DNA of 64,000 bases from Notamacropus eugenii (lineage: Eukaryota; Chordata; Mammalia; Diprotodontia; Macropodidae). Both the position numbers and the translations under genes were made by a program. Positions 1 through 11,017 of the stretch are shown one piece after another (the first letter of the stretch is position 1; each line of letters opens with the position of its first letter). The stretch spans positions 31,576,812 through 31,640,811 of the forward strand of contig NC_092875.1 in NCBI RefSeq assembly GCF_028372415.1. Direction: 5' to 3'. The notes under the pieces are model-generated. The model was not told the DNA's origin. It saw nothing but the letters and a program-made list of their open reading frames with translations, and ran no database searches.

Positions 1-104
1 GAGTAGAAAGAAGGGGAAGGGGAGGCAGACTGGAGAGGAGGAGCTGAATTACCCAGCCAGGTGGGTCCTCATTCAGTCAGATACATCTACTTATAGGATT
101 GTGT

Positions 105-400
105 TTGTATTTCATTGCCAAAGAAGACCAGGTCATCTGAGAAATGATGACATGACTTGCACTTGACTTTTGACTCAGTTTTGAGTGAGGGAGGGCTATG
201 CAGGTCACTAGCCTCACTTCTCCTTCAGAGACATCTGAATACAGTGATCAGATATTCATCAGGATGACTGGAGATGACCCAGGATGCACTGGGAGACCTT
301 GAGCCCTTTAGTCCAAAGTCATTGCAGGTACTCACTTAGGGTGAGGTAATGCCAATTCATTGAATAGGCCTGTTTAAGAAATAGCCAGGAATGGTTCCTT
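105..400 (-). mobile_element. RTE-tailed composite SINE (diverged copy)
   Basis: Read on the minus strand this ends in the same tail as the SINEs at 6651, 32470 and 35756 (core 'gacttgcacttgac', 'gtgagggagggct', 'catcaggatgactgg'). The upstream part follows the variant also seen at 59075-59320 rather than the tRNA-like head. The 5' limit is approximate. Confidence 0.8.
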
Positions 401-559
401 TGATGAGACCAAGAAAAAGAAACAGATCAGGCTAGGAGGGAAACAGCAATAGTTAGTGTTGTTAATCAGTCTAAAGCTAGGAGAGTACAGAGGATCCCTT
501 AGCCTTGGACCCCTTGGTGTCCCAGCTTCAGAGTGCAACAGGTTTAAGGTTAAAAGCAA

Positions 560-1279
560 AATTAGCCAAATGGAAGAGGAGGTTTAAAAGCTCACTGAAG
601 AAAATAGTTCTTTAAAAATTAGAATGGAGCAGATGGAGGCTAATGACTTTATGAGAAACCAAGAAATCATAAAACAAAACCAAAAGAATGAAAAAATAAA
701 AGACAATGTGAAATATCTCATTGGAAAAACAACTGACCTGGAAAACTGATCCAGGAGAGACAATTTAATAATTATGGGACTACCTGAAAGCCATGATCAA
801 AAAAAGAGCCTAGACATCATATTTCATAAAATTGTCAAGGAAAACAGCCCTGATACCATAAGGTAAGATAAATATTGAACGTATCCACCAATCATCTCCT
901 GAAAGAGATCTGGAAAAAAAAAAAAAAAAAAACTTCTAGCAATATTATAGCCAAATTCCAGAGTTCCCAAGTCAAGGAGAAAATATTGTAAAAGCAGCCA
1001 GAAAAAAAACAATTTGAGTACTGTGGAAATATAATCAAGATAACTCAAGATCTAGTAGCTTCTACATTAAGGGATCAGAGTGCTTGGAATATGATATTCC
1101 GGAAGTCAAAGGAACTAAGATTAAAACCAAGAATCACCTACCCAGCAAAACTGAGTATAATCCTTCAGGGGAAAACGTGGTCATTCAATGAAATAGAGGA
1201 CTTTCAAACATTATTGATGAAAAAACCAGAGCTGAATAGAAAATTTGACTTTCAAACACAAGAATCAAGAGAAGCATGA
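560..1279 (+). pseudogene. L1/HAL1 ORF1p remnant
   Basis: Across frames the translation gives the ORF1p-like string with EENSSLKIRMEQMEAN, NQKNEK, DNVKYLIGKTTDLEN, SRRDN and a C-terminal region with PRITYPAKLS and KFDFQTQE. L1 ORF1p is a trimeric coiled-coil RNA-binding chaperone that packages LINE RNA. The coiled coil, RRM-like and C-terminal segments are recognisable in order. Stops and frameshifts break it, so no product is expected. The last 62 codons (1091-1279) are open. Confidence 0.8.
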
Positions 1280-1401
1280 AAAGGTAAACAGGAAAGAGAA
1301 ATCATAAGGGACTTACTAAAGTTGAACTGTTTACATTCCTACATGGAAAGATAATATTTGCAATTCTTGAAAGTTTTCTCAGTATTTGGGTAGTTGGAGG
1401 G

Positions 1402-1404
<3 letters not shown>

Positions 1405-1462
<58 letters not shown>
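1405..1462. repeat. (CA)n microsatellite inside HAL1 copy 1
   Basis: About 29 perfect CA units lie roughly 125 bp after the ORF1 stop, the same relative place as in the other two HAL1 copies. Confidence 0.97.
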
Positions 1463-1464
<2 letters not shown>

Positions 1465-2334
1465 CTATATAGACAGAGAGCACATGGCGAGTTGAATAGG
1501 AAGGGATGATATCTAAAAAATAAAATTAAGTGTGAGAGAGAAATATGTTGAGAGGAGAAAGGGAGAAATAGAATGGGACAAATTATCATTCATAAAAGAG
1601 GCAAGAAAAAGCTTTTTAAATGGAGGGGAAAAAGGAGGAGGTGAGAGGGAAAAAGTGAAGCTTACTCTCATCACATTTGGCAATAACATGCACATTCAAT
1701 TTTGTATGAAAATCTATCTTACACTACAGGAAAAGGAGATAAGTGGGGTGGGGGGATGATAGAAGGGAGGGCAAATGGGAGGAGGGAGTAATTAGAAGTA
1801 AATGTTTTAGGGGAAGGATAAGGTCTAAAGAGAGAATAGAATACATAGGGGGCAGGATAAGATGGAGTGAAATATAGTCAGTCTTTCACAACATGACTAT
1901 TATGGAAGACTTTAGCAAAACTGCACATATATAGCCTATATTGAATTGTTTACCTTGGATGGGGAAGGAGGAGGGGAGAGAAATTGGGTCTCAAAGTTTG
2001 AGGAATAAATGTTGAGAACTGTTTTTGCATGCAACTGGGAAATAAGAAATACAGGTAACAGGTTACAGAAATCTATCTTACCCTACAAAAAAAGAGAGGA
2101 TTGGGATAAGGGAAGGGAGCAGTGTGATAGAAGGGAGGGCAGATTGGGGGAAGGGGTAACCAGAATGCATGGTGTTTTGGCATGAGGGAGGGGAGAGATG
2201 GAGAGAAAATTTGAAACTCAAAATTTTGTGGAAATGAATTTTGAAAACTAAAATAAATAAATAAATTAAAAAGAAAACAATTAAAAAAGGAAAAGAAAAA
2301 AGTAAGTAATAGAAGTAGAGGGGAAAAGTGGGAA

Positions 2335-3227
2335 GATAAATGAGAGTGATGCAAGGAAATCATGAAAAATGACTCAATAGCTTGCTAAAGGATACTTCTC
2401 CCTCCAAAAATAATTGCTGAAGAAAATAACACCTTTAAAATAAGCCTAACCCAAATGGCAAAAGAGGTCTAAAAAGCCAATGAGGAAAAGAACACCTTAA
2501 AAAGCAGAATAGGTCACATGGAAAAAGAGATCCAAAAGTTTGCTGAAGAAAACAATTGTTTCCAAATTAGAAAGGAGCAAATGGAAGCTAATAACTTTAT
2601 GGGAAATCAAGAAATTATAAAACAAAACCAAAAGAATGAAAAAAAAAACAGAAGACAATGTGAAGTATCTCATTGTAGAAACAACAGACCTGCAAAACAG
2701 ACCCAGAAGAGATAATTTAAAAATTATTGGACTACTTGAAAACCACTATCAAAAAAAAGACCCTAGACATCATCTTTCAAGAAATTATCAAGGAAAACTG
2801 TCCTGATATTCTAGAACCAGGGAGTAAAATAGAAATGGAAAGAATTCACTTATCACCTACTGAAAGAGATCCCAAAAGGAAAACTCCTGGGAATATTGTA
2901 ACCAAATTCCACAGTCCTCAGGTCAAAGAGAAAATATTACAAGCAGCTAGAAAGAAACAATTCAAGAACTGTGGAAACACAATCAGAATAACACACAGGA
3001 TTTAGCAGCTTCTACACTAAGGGATTGGAGGGCTTGGAATATGATCTTCAGCGGTCAAAGGAGATAGAATTAAAACCTGAAATCATCTACCCAGCAAAAC
3101 TGAGTATAGTTTTTCAGGAGAAAAAATGGAACTTCAATGAAAAAGAGGACTTACACACATTTTGTTGAAAAGACTAGAGTTGAATGGAAAATTTGACTTT
3201 CAAACACAAGAATCAAGAGAAGCATGA
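2335..3227 (+). pseudogene. L1/HAL1 ORF1p remnant
   Basis: Two open stretches (2518-2715 and 2727-3005) with a frame change between them encode successive parts of an L1-like ORF1p, including coiled-coil text such as KEIQKFAEENN, then KTLDIIFQEIIKENCPDIL, ERIHLSPTERDPKR and VKEKILQAARKKQFKNCG. The RNA-binding core is well preserved, but stops and a frameshift kill the frame. The terminal stop aligns with that of copy 1. Confidence 0.82.
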
Positions 3228-3349
3228 AAAAGTAAATGGGAAAAGGAAACCATAAGGGAATTATTAAAGTTGAACTCTTTATATTTCTACCAGGAAAGAT
3301 GATATTTGTAACTCAAGAAACTTTTATCAGTATTAGGATAGTTGGAGTA

Positions 3350-3492
3350 TATACACACACACACACGTATATATGTATGGGTATGTATATGTATGTGTAG
3401 ATATGTAGATATGTATGTGTCTGTATATGTGTACGTATGTGTATGTATGTATGTAGATATGTATGTGTGTGTATATATATACATATATATAT
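3350..3492. repeat. Mixed (TATG)/(TG)/(TA) microsatellite inside HAL1 copy 2
   Basis: An alternating purine-pyrimidine tract of short CA, then TATG, TGTA and TA runs. It takes the position held by the pure (CA)n in copy 1 and (TG)n in copy 3, and looks like a mutated descendant of the same array. Confidence 0.9.
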
Positions 3493-4384
3493 GGAGAGAT
3501 GGAAATAGCAGCAGAGAGAGAGACAGAGATAGAGACAGAAAAACAGAGACAGAGGGCACAAGATGAGCTGAATATGAAGGGATAATATCTAAAAAGGACA
3601 ATTATATATTGGGAAGAATGTACTAGGAGAAAGGGAAAGAGAGAGGTAGAATGTACTAAATCATCTCACATGAGAAAGGATAAAAGAGGCAATAAAATGC
3701 TTTTACAATGGAGGGGAAGATGAGAGGGAATAAGTGAGCCTTACTTTCATCAGATTTGGCTCCAAGAGGGAATAACATACACACTTAACTGGGTATGGAA
3801 ATTTATTTTAACCTACAGGAAAGTAGAGGGAAGGGGATAAGAGAGGGGGGATAATAGAAGAGACGGCAGATTGGGGGAAAGGGCAATCTGAAGCAAACAC
3901 TTTTGTAGAGGGACAGGTCAAAGGGGAGAATAGAATAAATGGAGGGCAGGACAGGATAGAGGGAAATATAGTCTTTCACAACATGACTGTTATGGAAGTG
4001 TTTTGCATGACTGCACATGTATAACCTGTATTGAATTGCTTGCCTTCTCAGTGAGGGTATATGAAGAGGGGGGAAGGGAAAAAATGTAGAAATCAAAGCT
4101 TTAAAAATGAATGTTAAAAATTGTTTTTACATGCTACTAGGAAATAAGATACATAGGCAATGGGGTATAGAAATCTAGATTACCTTACAGGAAAATAAAG
4201 ATGGGTGGCATGATAGAAGGGAAGGCAGATTAGGAAAGGGTAATCAGAATACAGGCTGTCCTGGAGGAGGTAAGGGGGAAAATGGGGAGAAAATTTGAAA
4301 TTTAAAATTTTGTGGAAGTGAATGTTGAAAATTGAAAATAAACAAACAAACAAATAAATAAAACAAATGATAAGACCTTCCTAT

Positions 4385-4545
4385 AGGCAGTGGTATGTGA
4401 GCCTTTGAGGAAATTGAAGATTCTGAGAGGCAGAGGCAAGGGTGAAATGCATTCTAGGAATAGTAACTAGCCTGTGGAAAGGAACAGAGCTGGGCAAAAG
4501 AACTCGGAGTTTGGAGAATAATATAAAGGAAAATTAGACTAGACC
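4385..4545 (-). mobile_element. L2 LINE 3' region fragment (weak)
   Basis: Purine-rich text resembling the reverse complement of L2 near its 3' end, as in 25833-26100 and 52445-52690 (for example 'gcattctagg', 'gtggaaaggaacag'). Similarity is low. Confidence 0.35.
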
Positions 4546-4640
4546 ATGAGTTTTTAACCTGGGGCCTATAAACTCATTTTTTAAATATTTTGATAACTTC
4601 ATTTTAATATAATTTATTTATTTTATAAAAAAATATGTTA
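4546..4640 (+). mobile_element. hAT-type MITE fragment (left half)
   Basis: Begins with 'gagtttttaacctgggg', a diverged form of the TIR 'aggggttcttaacc', followed by the AT-rich interior typical of this MITE. The right half is in the family of the fragment at 47147-47289. It is truncated by the adjoining L1. Confidence 0.5.
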
Positions 4641-4759
4641 CTGGCAGTTTTGATTTTGAGGTTTCTTTCAGAAAATGATTAGTATACTTTTAAATTTTCA
4701 CGTTTTTTTCCTGGTTTTAAGAGACCTGAACAGTTTTATGAGTTCTTGAAATATGATGT

Positions 4760-6240
4760 CTATGTTCTCAAAAAAAAGGTTTCTTTGGTCATGGCTTCTA
4801 GATTGGGCTTGTGGTTCTTAAATGATCTCTATTCAATTTCTTTTCCAAGTCTCTTGTTTTTGCTATGAGAAATCTTACATTTTCTTCTATTTTGTCAGTC
4901 TTTTCACTTTGTTTATATTTCTTATTGCCTCATGGAGTCATTAGCTTCTATTTGATTCTCTACTTTTCAGGGAGTTTGTCATAAAGTTTTATACCTTTTT
5001 ATTCCAAAATATTAATTCTCTTCAAATAATTCTTCCATAGCTTATTTCTTTCCCCACTTTCCCTCTAACATTCTCATTTAATTTTTAAAATCCTTTTTAG
5101 CTTTATTAAAAAAAAACTTGTTAATTCTGCCATAGCTTATTTCTTTTTCCACTTTCTCTCTAGCACTCTTATTTAATTTTTAAAACTCCTCTTTGGCTTT
5201 ATTTAAAAAAAACAAACCTCTTGTCCTATCCTCCAGGAATTCTAGTTCAATTCGTGCCCAGTGTCTTTTCCTTTGAGGCTTTGTTTATAAATGTTTTGGA
5301 ATCATTCTCTTTCTCTGAATTTGTATCTTGAACATCCATCCATCATATTCTTTTTGTGTTTGCTCATTTTCTCCAACCTATTTTCTGACTTTGGACTTTA
5401 TGTTAAGATCATGCTTTTATATACTTCTGGGGAGGGGATGTCTGGTGTGAGATTTTGTACTCTTGAGTCCTACTGACACTTTCTGAGAAGTACTGAACAT
5501 TGTGCTATTCAGCTCGGGCTAGTGACCTCCAAGTTTCAAGTGCTCACAGAGTGGTCTGATCCAGCATAAAAGTTTGTCTCTAAAGCTCTTGGGTCAAGCG
5601 CTGCAAGTTCCTGACCTGAGTCTAAGCAACACACCTGGGGGCTTGCCTCAGTTATATTTCCAGTACATTGCTACTAGACTAAGTCACTATCAGCCAGCTG
5701 AAAAATTTTGTGGGTTCAGAATGACAGAATTTGGTTCCCCTTTGGTCTGAGAATCTTGCCTTGGTTGTTCTGTTTCAGCTTCAGACTGATCTGAAGGCCA
5801 AAACTGTGACTCTGTTCTATTCCTGGGGTCAGAGCAATGGCTACTTCTTGCTCCAGAACTTGCTCTGTATTCAGTGTACAATCCAGGGACTTCTCACCCT
5901 GGAACACTGCCCTCAGACATAGGTTCTCTCCACAGTCTGGGCTGGGGATCTGTAATAGGGAATCCAGTGAGTTGCAACTTCCTACAGTCCATATAAGATA
6001 AAGTGATTATGGGTCTGGGGCTTCTTCTTGCCATGGTGCCCTGCCTTGATCCTCTTTTAATCCCTGTGTGTTGGAATGTTATACGTGGTGTAGCCTTGGC
6101 TGAACCAAGTCACCTATTTTCTCAGACTTCTCTATCTCCCTATTCTGACCATGGATGGAAATGTGACTTTTATTGGATTACATAATCAGGAATTGAATTG
6201 GTGCATTTTCTAGATCTTTGTGGAAGAATTGTGTTGGAAA
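4760..6240 (-). mobile_element. Older L1-like element, 5' half (ORF1 start plus 5'UTR)
   Basis: On the minus strand, 4780-5000 matches the same ORF1 stretch as 13900-14050 (the segment around 'ctcatggagtcattagctt'), but is more diverged. Upstream comes a degenerate coiled-coil region and then about 1 kb of 5'UTR-like sequence with higher GC. Two similar ~80-bp blocks (5030-5110 and 5130-5207) look like an internal duplication in the coiled coil. No intact frame remains. Confidence 0.6.
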
Positions 6241-6264
6241 GTTTGGCTATATTTTTTTCTCCTA

Positions 6265-6495
6265 CTACTCATGGGTGTGTTGGTAGATGTTTAACAACTG
6301 GCTCTCTGAAAAACAAAACTACACAACATTGCCTTACTGACATTTTTTCCCTTTCTTAAGTTTAGAAATCAGCATCATCAACAACAATGACAACAACAAC
6401 GTAGTCTAATTTGTAGCATTTGCCAGTTTTTGAGGGGTGAACCCTCATGTTGAAAATTTAACAATATGCTCTCTTATGTAATAGCTAATTCCAGC
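6265..6495 (+). repeat. Unassigned interspersed repeat, second copy at 45431
   Basis: Shares ordered blocks with 45431-45662: 'gtgtgttggta' then 'gtttaacaac' near the start, 'tttgtagcattt' in the middle and 'tgaaaatttaac' near the end. Two copies in one window imply an old dispersed family. I do not recognise it and see no coding frame. Confidence 0.55.
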
Positions 6496-6601
6496 ATACT
6501 CCTCCTGCTGCTCCATTATCTGTGCTATGCCTTCCTGTAGTTAGAAGTTTCAGGATTCAAAATAAAGAAAAGTTTTCTAAAGATTAAAGCTATATAAAAA
6601 T

Positions 6602-7135
6602 AAGGTGGACTGCCTCAGGTGGTAGGGAGCTCTCTCCATCACTGGAATTATGTTCATCCTTCGTTGCTGAAGACCATGCCATCAGAGAAATAATGACATG
6701 ACTTGCACTTGACTTTGTTTTGAGTGACAGAGGGCTGTGCAGGTCACCAGCCTCCCTTCTCCTCCAGAGCCATCTGAATCAGTGACCAGATATTCATCAG
6801 GATGACTGGAGATGATCCAGGATGAGGCAATTGGGGTTAAGTGACATGCCCAAGGTCACACAGCTAGTGAGTGTCAAATGTTTGAGTTGAGATTTGAACT
6901 CAGGTCCTCCTGACTCCTGCACTGGTGCTCTATCCACTGCACCACCTAGCTGCCCCTATATCACTGAAAGTATATAAGTGGAGATTAGACAATTATTTAT
7001 CTGGGATGTCCTGGGATGTCCCTCAGTTAGTAGAAGGAACTCTTCTTCAGGTGTGTTTTTTGAGGGGTAGTGGGAGGGAGTTGAGCTAGATGATACATGA
7101 TATGCTATCTAACTTTGACATATTATAAATCTATA
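6602..7135 (+). mobile_element. CR1/L3 LINE 3' end, split by a SINE
   Basis: The left part ('gtggactgcctcagg', 'tccatcactgg') and, after the SINE at 6651-6956, the right part ending in 'gagctagatga' are in the order found in amniote CR1/L3 3' ends. The repeated 'atcactg' on both sides of the SINE fits a target-site duplication. Confidence 0.6.
6651..6956 (-). mobile_element. RTE-tailed composite SINE, full length
   Basis: A complete copy. On the minus strand it has a tRNA-like head ('gcagctaggtggtgcagtgg'), the CORE-SINE box ('cacacagctagtgag' on the plus strand), the middle section with 'catcaggatgactgg', and an RTE-like tail ending at 'acgaaggatgaaca'. A diverged ~10-bp repeat around 'atcactg' flanks it. 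Confidence 0.92.
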
Positions 7136-8450
7136 GCCTCCATTTTACAGATGAGAAAACTGAGTCCAAAAGGAGGGTGTGACTTTCCAAGCATTATACG
7201 GGGAAAATCAAGAAAAACCAAGATTGTAAACATATTCCCAACTCCTAGGCAATGACTCTTCTGCTTTTGAAAAAAGAAATATTCTGAGGGGTCTCTTACC
7301 ACTGAAATCTGATGTCATCTTACCCTTTGGGACACATTTTTCTTTCTTCTCTTTCAAGGTAGTCATTCACTTCAGAATTGCTGGAGTCATACTGTATACT
7401 GAGATTACCCCTTGCAAAGCTAGTAAATCACACACAGTTCAGGAAAGAGGAATAGAAAGACAGAACATAGAATAGAAAGAATATAGAAAACAGATTCTAG
7501 TTAGGGCTTTTTTCCAAGTGATCTTGGACAAATTATTTTACCTCTCTGAGTCTTAGGGGTATTTAATATAAAATGAGGTGGATGAAGTAGATGGTTTCTC
7601 AGTTCCTTTCTGAGTTTCATTTAATGAGAGGTACAGGGGGGTAACAAATTTCATGTTGGAGGACCTGAATTCAAATCCTGACTCTACTATTTATTCCTTA
7701 TATGATGCTGGGTGGTATTTTCCCTCTCTGGACCACTGGCTCCTCATCTGTAAAATGAGAGGTTGAATTTAATTGCCTCTAATGACCTTGCTTGCCCTAA
7801 ATATATGACCCTTATATTGGATTTGCTCCCTATAATTTGGGTGACTTATGACTCACTTTCCTCATTAGTAAAACAAGGGACTTTGGATCAGTGATGTTTA
7901 TGTCTATTCCAGCTTTATGACACTAATTTTGTCATGGGTCAACAACAACAAAAAAAACCTCCTAGTAGCTAGAAAGGACTTTCTAGATCATCTGGTCTAA
8001 TTCTCTTGGTTTTTCTATTGGGAAAACTGAGGACCAGAGAGAGTTAACAACGATGCAACATCACATAGAAAGTTTGGGGTAGGGCCAAGATTAGGGCCAA
8101 GGACAAAACTAGGGTGAGGCAACTAGAGTTTTATCCTAGGGCATCAATTTTAAACATTCTCTTTTCTTGAGTGTGCTGACAGCATTTGCTTTCTTTTATC
8201 AGCATGGAAAGGACAAAAGAACTTCACACCAAATCAGCAGAATAATTAGTAAAAATAGGAAGCTACTGCTTTAGAGGGCTGACAAGATTATTCCCTCCAA
8301 CTGTTACCTCACAGCTTCTATCTCCCCTTCTCAGATATTATATGACCATGAGCAAGTCACTTGACTCAGTATTATTTTCCTGTCCTGTAAAATGAGGGGG
8401 TTGGACTCACTGGTTGCTAAGTTTCCACGGAGCTCTGAATCCATGATTAC
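7136..8450. mobile_element. Cluster of MIR/THER-type CORE-SINE fragments
   Basis: Six partial copies: 7136-7215 (-, 'attttacagatgag'), 7490-7600 (+), 7625-7815 (+, 'gacctgaattcaaatcc' then 'catctgtaaaatgagagg'), 7840-7925 (+), 7955-8070 (-) and 8330-8450 (+, 'gagcaagtcacttgac'). Divergence is high, as expected of old MIRs. No genes lie among them. Confidence 0.75.
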
Positions 8451-9379
8451 ATTTTACTAGTGCATTCTCTTATTTAATCCTTTAAAAGGAATGGCTTAGA
8501 CCTTTTCCTTAGTCTAGAAGACTATCCCCTGGCTCTGTAGGAAGTGGCAGTTTTTAAGGCCTGTACCTCTCCTTCCCTAGCTCATTGGCTCAATGACTAA
8601 TTACAACTTTATGGGAGAGATGGCAAGGGCTTTTGTATTGTTTTCAGATTTGCTCTCCTCCCCAGAGTTGACCTAGGATCATTCTTATAGAGGGCTTATG
8701 GCTCAGTAGGGGAGCTGGGTCAACCCATCCCCATTGGCAAACAGCCTTTCATGATGAAGGCAGGACTCCACAGGAGCCTGCCATTCTCATTATAGTCCTG
8801 GGGTTCCCAGGAATACTAGAGAGGAAGCTTCTGTTCCAGGCTGGGATTAGGAAGAACAACTTCTGACAACATCACCAAGTAACTCTTAATGAGCCAGGAT
8901 CATTCCAAGCAAGTGCCATCTCTCCGTTATTCATCCCAAACTGCTACTGAGCACATAAGAGAATAAAGCAAAAATTATGATTTCTTGGTTTGCAAACAGG
9001 TTCTATGACTTTTTGAAGGTTGGGCAGATAGAGCCATACATTTGTCTTCCTAATTAGATTTAGCTTATGATAGATTTATAATTAATTTTCATTTCCTGAA
9101 CTGTCTGGGTTTTTGCCGGCAGCAGGAGACATCATTTTATGGGTCACTTGGTTGTCTCCCATTTTAGTACTTGTGGTGATCATTTGTAAACAGAACACTA
9201 TGAAGAGAGCCACAATTCATGCCCCATCATTGGTTGAAGATGATAAAATAATGAAATTTTGTAAAATACTCAAACAAAACAAAATAAACATGTGTGTTAA
9301 TCATTGGTGATACTAGTGGAAAGGTGGGCCTAGGGAATGACGAGGAACAACATGTTGGAAAAGAAGACTTAGAAGTGAC
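8451..9379. other. No assignable repeat or gene
   Basis: About 0.9 kb of moderate complexity without CORE-SINE, LINE or microsatellite signatures. A 65-codon open frame at 9113-9310 has a hydrophobic start but no recognised relative or splice context, so I do not call it. The tract 8870-9080 is AT-rich with several TAAT sequences. Confidence 0.5.
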
Positions 9380-9600
9380 ATTGTGATGAGGTGGATAGAG
9401 AGCTTGAGTTGAGCAGCACTGAATTCAAGTCTCATATCTGAGACAGATTGGCTAGATGACCTTGGACAATTGGCTGTGCCCAGTGACCCAGGCAGTCCTC
9501 TAAAACTCCCAGTTCTGAAGTAGTCCCCAAGCTGCATTGGTAGAAAGGGTCTTTCAATGGGTCTTCTATCAAAGATACCAAAGGTCAAGACCAAATTATA
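9380..9600 (+). mobile_element. tRNA-derived SINE (MIR-related)
   Basis: The head 'aggtggatagagagcttga', the B-box-like 'gaattcaagtc', 'gatgaccttggac' and a distinct 3' part ('ccccaagctgcattgg') appear in SINE order. Confidence 0.65.
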
Positions 9601-9701
9601 AATACAAAAGGAAAACACTGATTAGAAGTAAAAAGAAATTGAGAGAAGCCAAAGACTTGGAACTATACAAAGCTCTCAGCTTTATATACCATATATGTCC
9701 A

Positions 9702-9740
9702 TATATACATGCATGCATGCATGCATGCATACATACATAC
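9702..9740. repeat. (ATGC)n/(ATAC)n microsatellite
   Basis: Several perfect 'catg'-type tetranucleotide units grade into 'cata' units. Confidence 0.9.
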
Positions 9741-9745
9741 ATGGC

Positions 9746-9800
9746 TGGTTGGTTATTGTCCTTCATTTGCAAAAAGGACCAAAATGACATAATTGTACAT
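9746..9800 (-). mobile_element. RTE-type 3' tail fragment
   Basis: 'gtccttcatttgcaaaaagg' followed by 'accaaaatgaca' is the same terminal sequence as the RTE 3' end at 58205-58250. Confidence 0.5.
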
Positions 9801-9808
9801 ATATACAT

Positions 9809-9842
9809 AGAAGATCTATACATATGTATGTATAGATCTTCT
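9809..9842. repeat. 15-bp perfect inverted repeat with 4-nt loop
   Basis: Arms 9809-9823 (agaagatctatacat) and 9828-9842 (atgtatagatcttct) are exact reverse complements around the loop 'atgt'. This is a strong cruciform or hairpin candidate inside TA-rich sequence. Confidence 0.9.
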
Positions 9843-9849
9843 TCTTTTG

Positions 9850-10020
9850 CCCTAAAATGGTTTTTGTTTTTATTGATACCATTCGTTTTTACATTACTTT
9901 AGTTTCTGGATACATCCCAACCCCTTTTCCTATCCAATAAGCATCCCTTGCGACAAAGAATATAAAAGAAAGGGGGGGAAATTAGCAAAATTAGTCAATG
10001 TATCAACTGCGTCTGATAGC
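9850..10020 (-). mobile_element. L1-like 3' region fragment
   Basis: Shares layout with 20070-20215 ('ttttacattac' or 'ttttccatcac', then 'gacaaagaa' or 'aacaacaaa' and A-rich text), the reverse complement of an L1 3' region. No coding sequence remains. Confidence 0.5.
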
Positions 10021-10089
10021 TTATGAAATAATGAATATTTCCCTCCTTCCATCCTGAATAGAATTAGGAGGAATTTTGTGGCATGAATA

Positions 10090-10318
10090 CAAAATAGGAT
10101 AGACATAGCATTGGTTTGGAAACTCCCAGATGAGGGAAGTCCCTTTACTGATTCAGATCAACACCTTCTCTGCAGTTCATCATCTCAGACAGCTGCTTAG
10201 GCATTAAGGTTGGGTCACTTGCCCAGGATTATAGTCAGTATGTGTCAGTGGTCGGGCATGGACCCAGGGCTTTCTGACTTCAAGACATGTTCTCTATACA
10301 TTCTGCCTCTGACACAAA
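10090..10318 (-). mobile_element. MIR-related SINE
   Basis: Contains 'gatcaacaccttctctgcag', 'gtcacttgcccagg', 'cagtatgtgtcag' and 'ctttctgacttcaag' in reverse CORE-SINE order. Confidence 0.7.
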
Positions 10319-10483
10319 ATAACATCACACACGCAAAATGATTAATATTTCAACAGAAATAATGAATAAATAAATGAAATAAAAAATATTTCAACAGTTA
10401 CTGATGAGGGGGTAGGTCAGCTTTTCCTTTCTCTTTTCACTGTTTACATCTTATGACGAAGATGAAAATTAATATAAAGTTAG

Positions 10484-10786
10484 GTAGTACATCCCTTAGA
10501 CAACTTTAATCTATTCAGACACGCCATTGACACTGAAAAATGGGAAATGAATGGGGGGAATGGACATGAACACAGACTATTGTCATTTCCTGTGGCGTTT
10601 AACAGATGTAAATCCATCACCACAGTGATTGAGGATCCTAGAAACCACCTTATCCAGCAAATGCTTGACTTCCTTGCCAAGAGGAAGGCTATGGCGGCCA
10701 AGGGCAACACTGGTTTCGAATATAAACTCATTTGTGAAATCTTATGGAGGAGGGTGATGGAGATCATGAACAGTGTTGCCTCATAA
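10484..10786 (+). other. Orphan open reading frame of about 100 codons
   Basis: The frame is open from just after the stop at 10481-10483 to the TAA at 10784-10786. The first ATG (10547) gives 79 codons. The C-terminal half reads like a globular or helical protein (segments EDPRNHLIQQMLDFLAKRKA and FEYKLICEILWRRVMEIMN) and is not low complexity, and it lies outside the repeats I recognise. I cannot assign a family. It may be a retrocopy fragment, an exon or chance. Confidence 0.2.
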
Positions 10787-11017
10787 AATAGCAAGGAGCA
10801 GGAGGGAGAAAAACGAGTTTATGGAAAGCTTGGCAAGAGACCCAAATAAGCCAGAATGTCCCCAGGGAACTTACAGCTGAAATAGGAAGGAGAATGATGA
10901 ATGGATGAAACATGAAGAAGTATCTGTCTGTAAATACTTTAATAACAAAATCTTTTCTTCTTGCAAGCTAGTGTGGCCACTACATTTGAGCTCCCAGATC
11001 ACCGCTCTGGATGTGCT

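Larger units (their letters stand above)
556..2290 (+). mobile_element. HAL1-type LINE copy 1 (ORF1 plus 3'UTR, no ORF2)
   Basis: A decayed L1-like ORF1 is followed directly by a (CA)n tract and a purine-rich 3'UTR ending in an A-rich (aaat)n tail near 2250-2280. No reverse transcriptase lies between ORF1 and the 3'UTR, which is the layout of HAL1 (half-L1) elements. It aligns along its length with the copies at 2335-4345 and 12359-15262. It is 5' truncated, starting inside the coiled-coil part of ORF1. Confidence 0.8.
2335..4345 (+). mobile_element. HAL1-type LINE copy 2, head-to-tail with copy 1
   Basis: It has the same order as copy 1: ORF1 remnant, microsatellite, then a purine-rich 3'UTR ending at about 4340 in an A-rich tail of (aaac)/(aaat) units. 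It starts further 5' in ORF1 than copy 1, so it is an independent insertion or an unequal duplicate rather than an exact tandem copy. No ORF2 is present. Confidence 0.8.
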
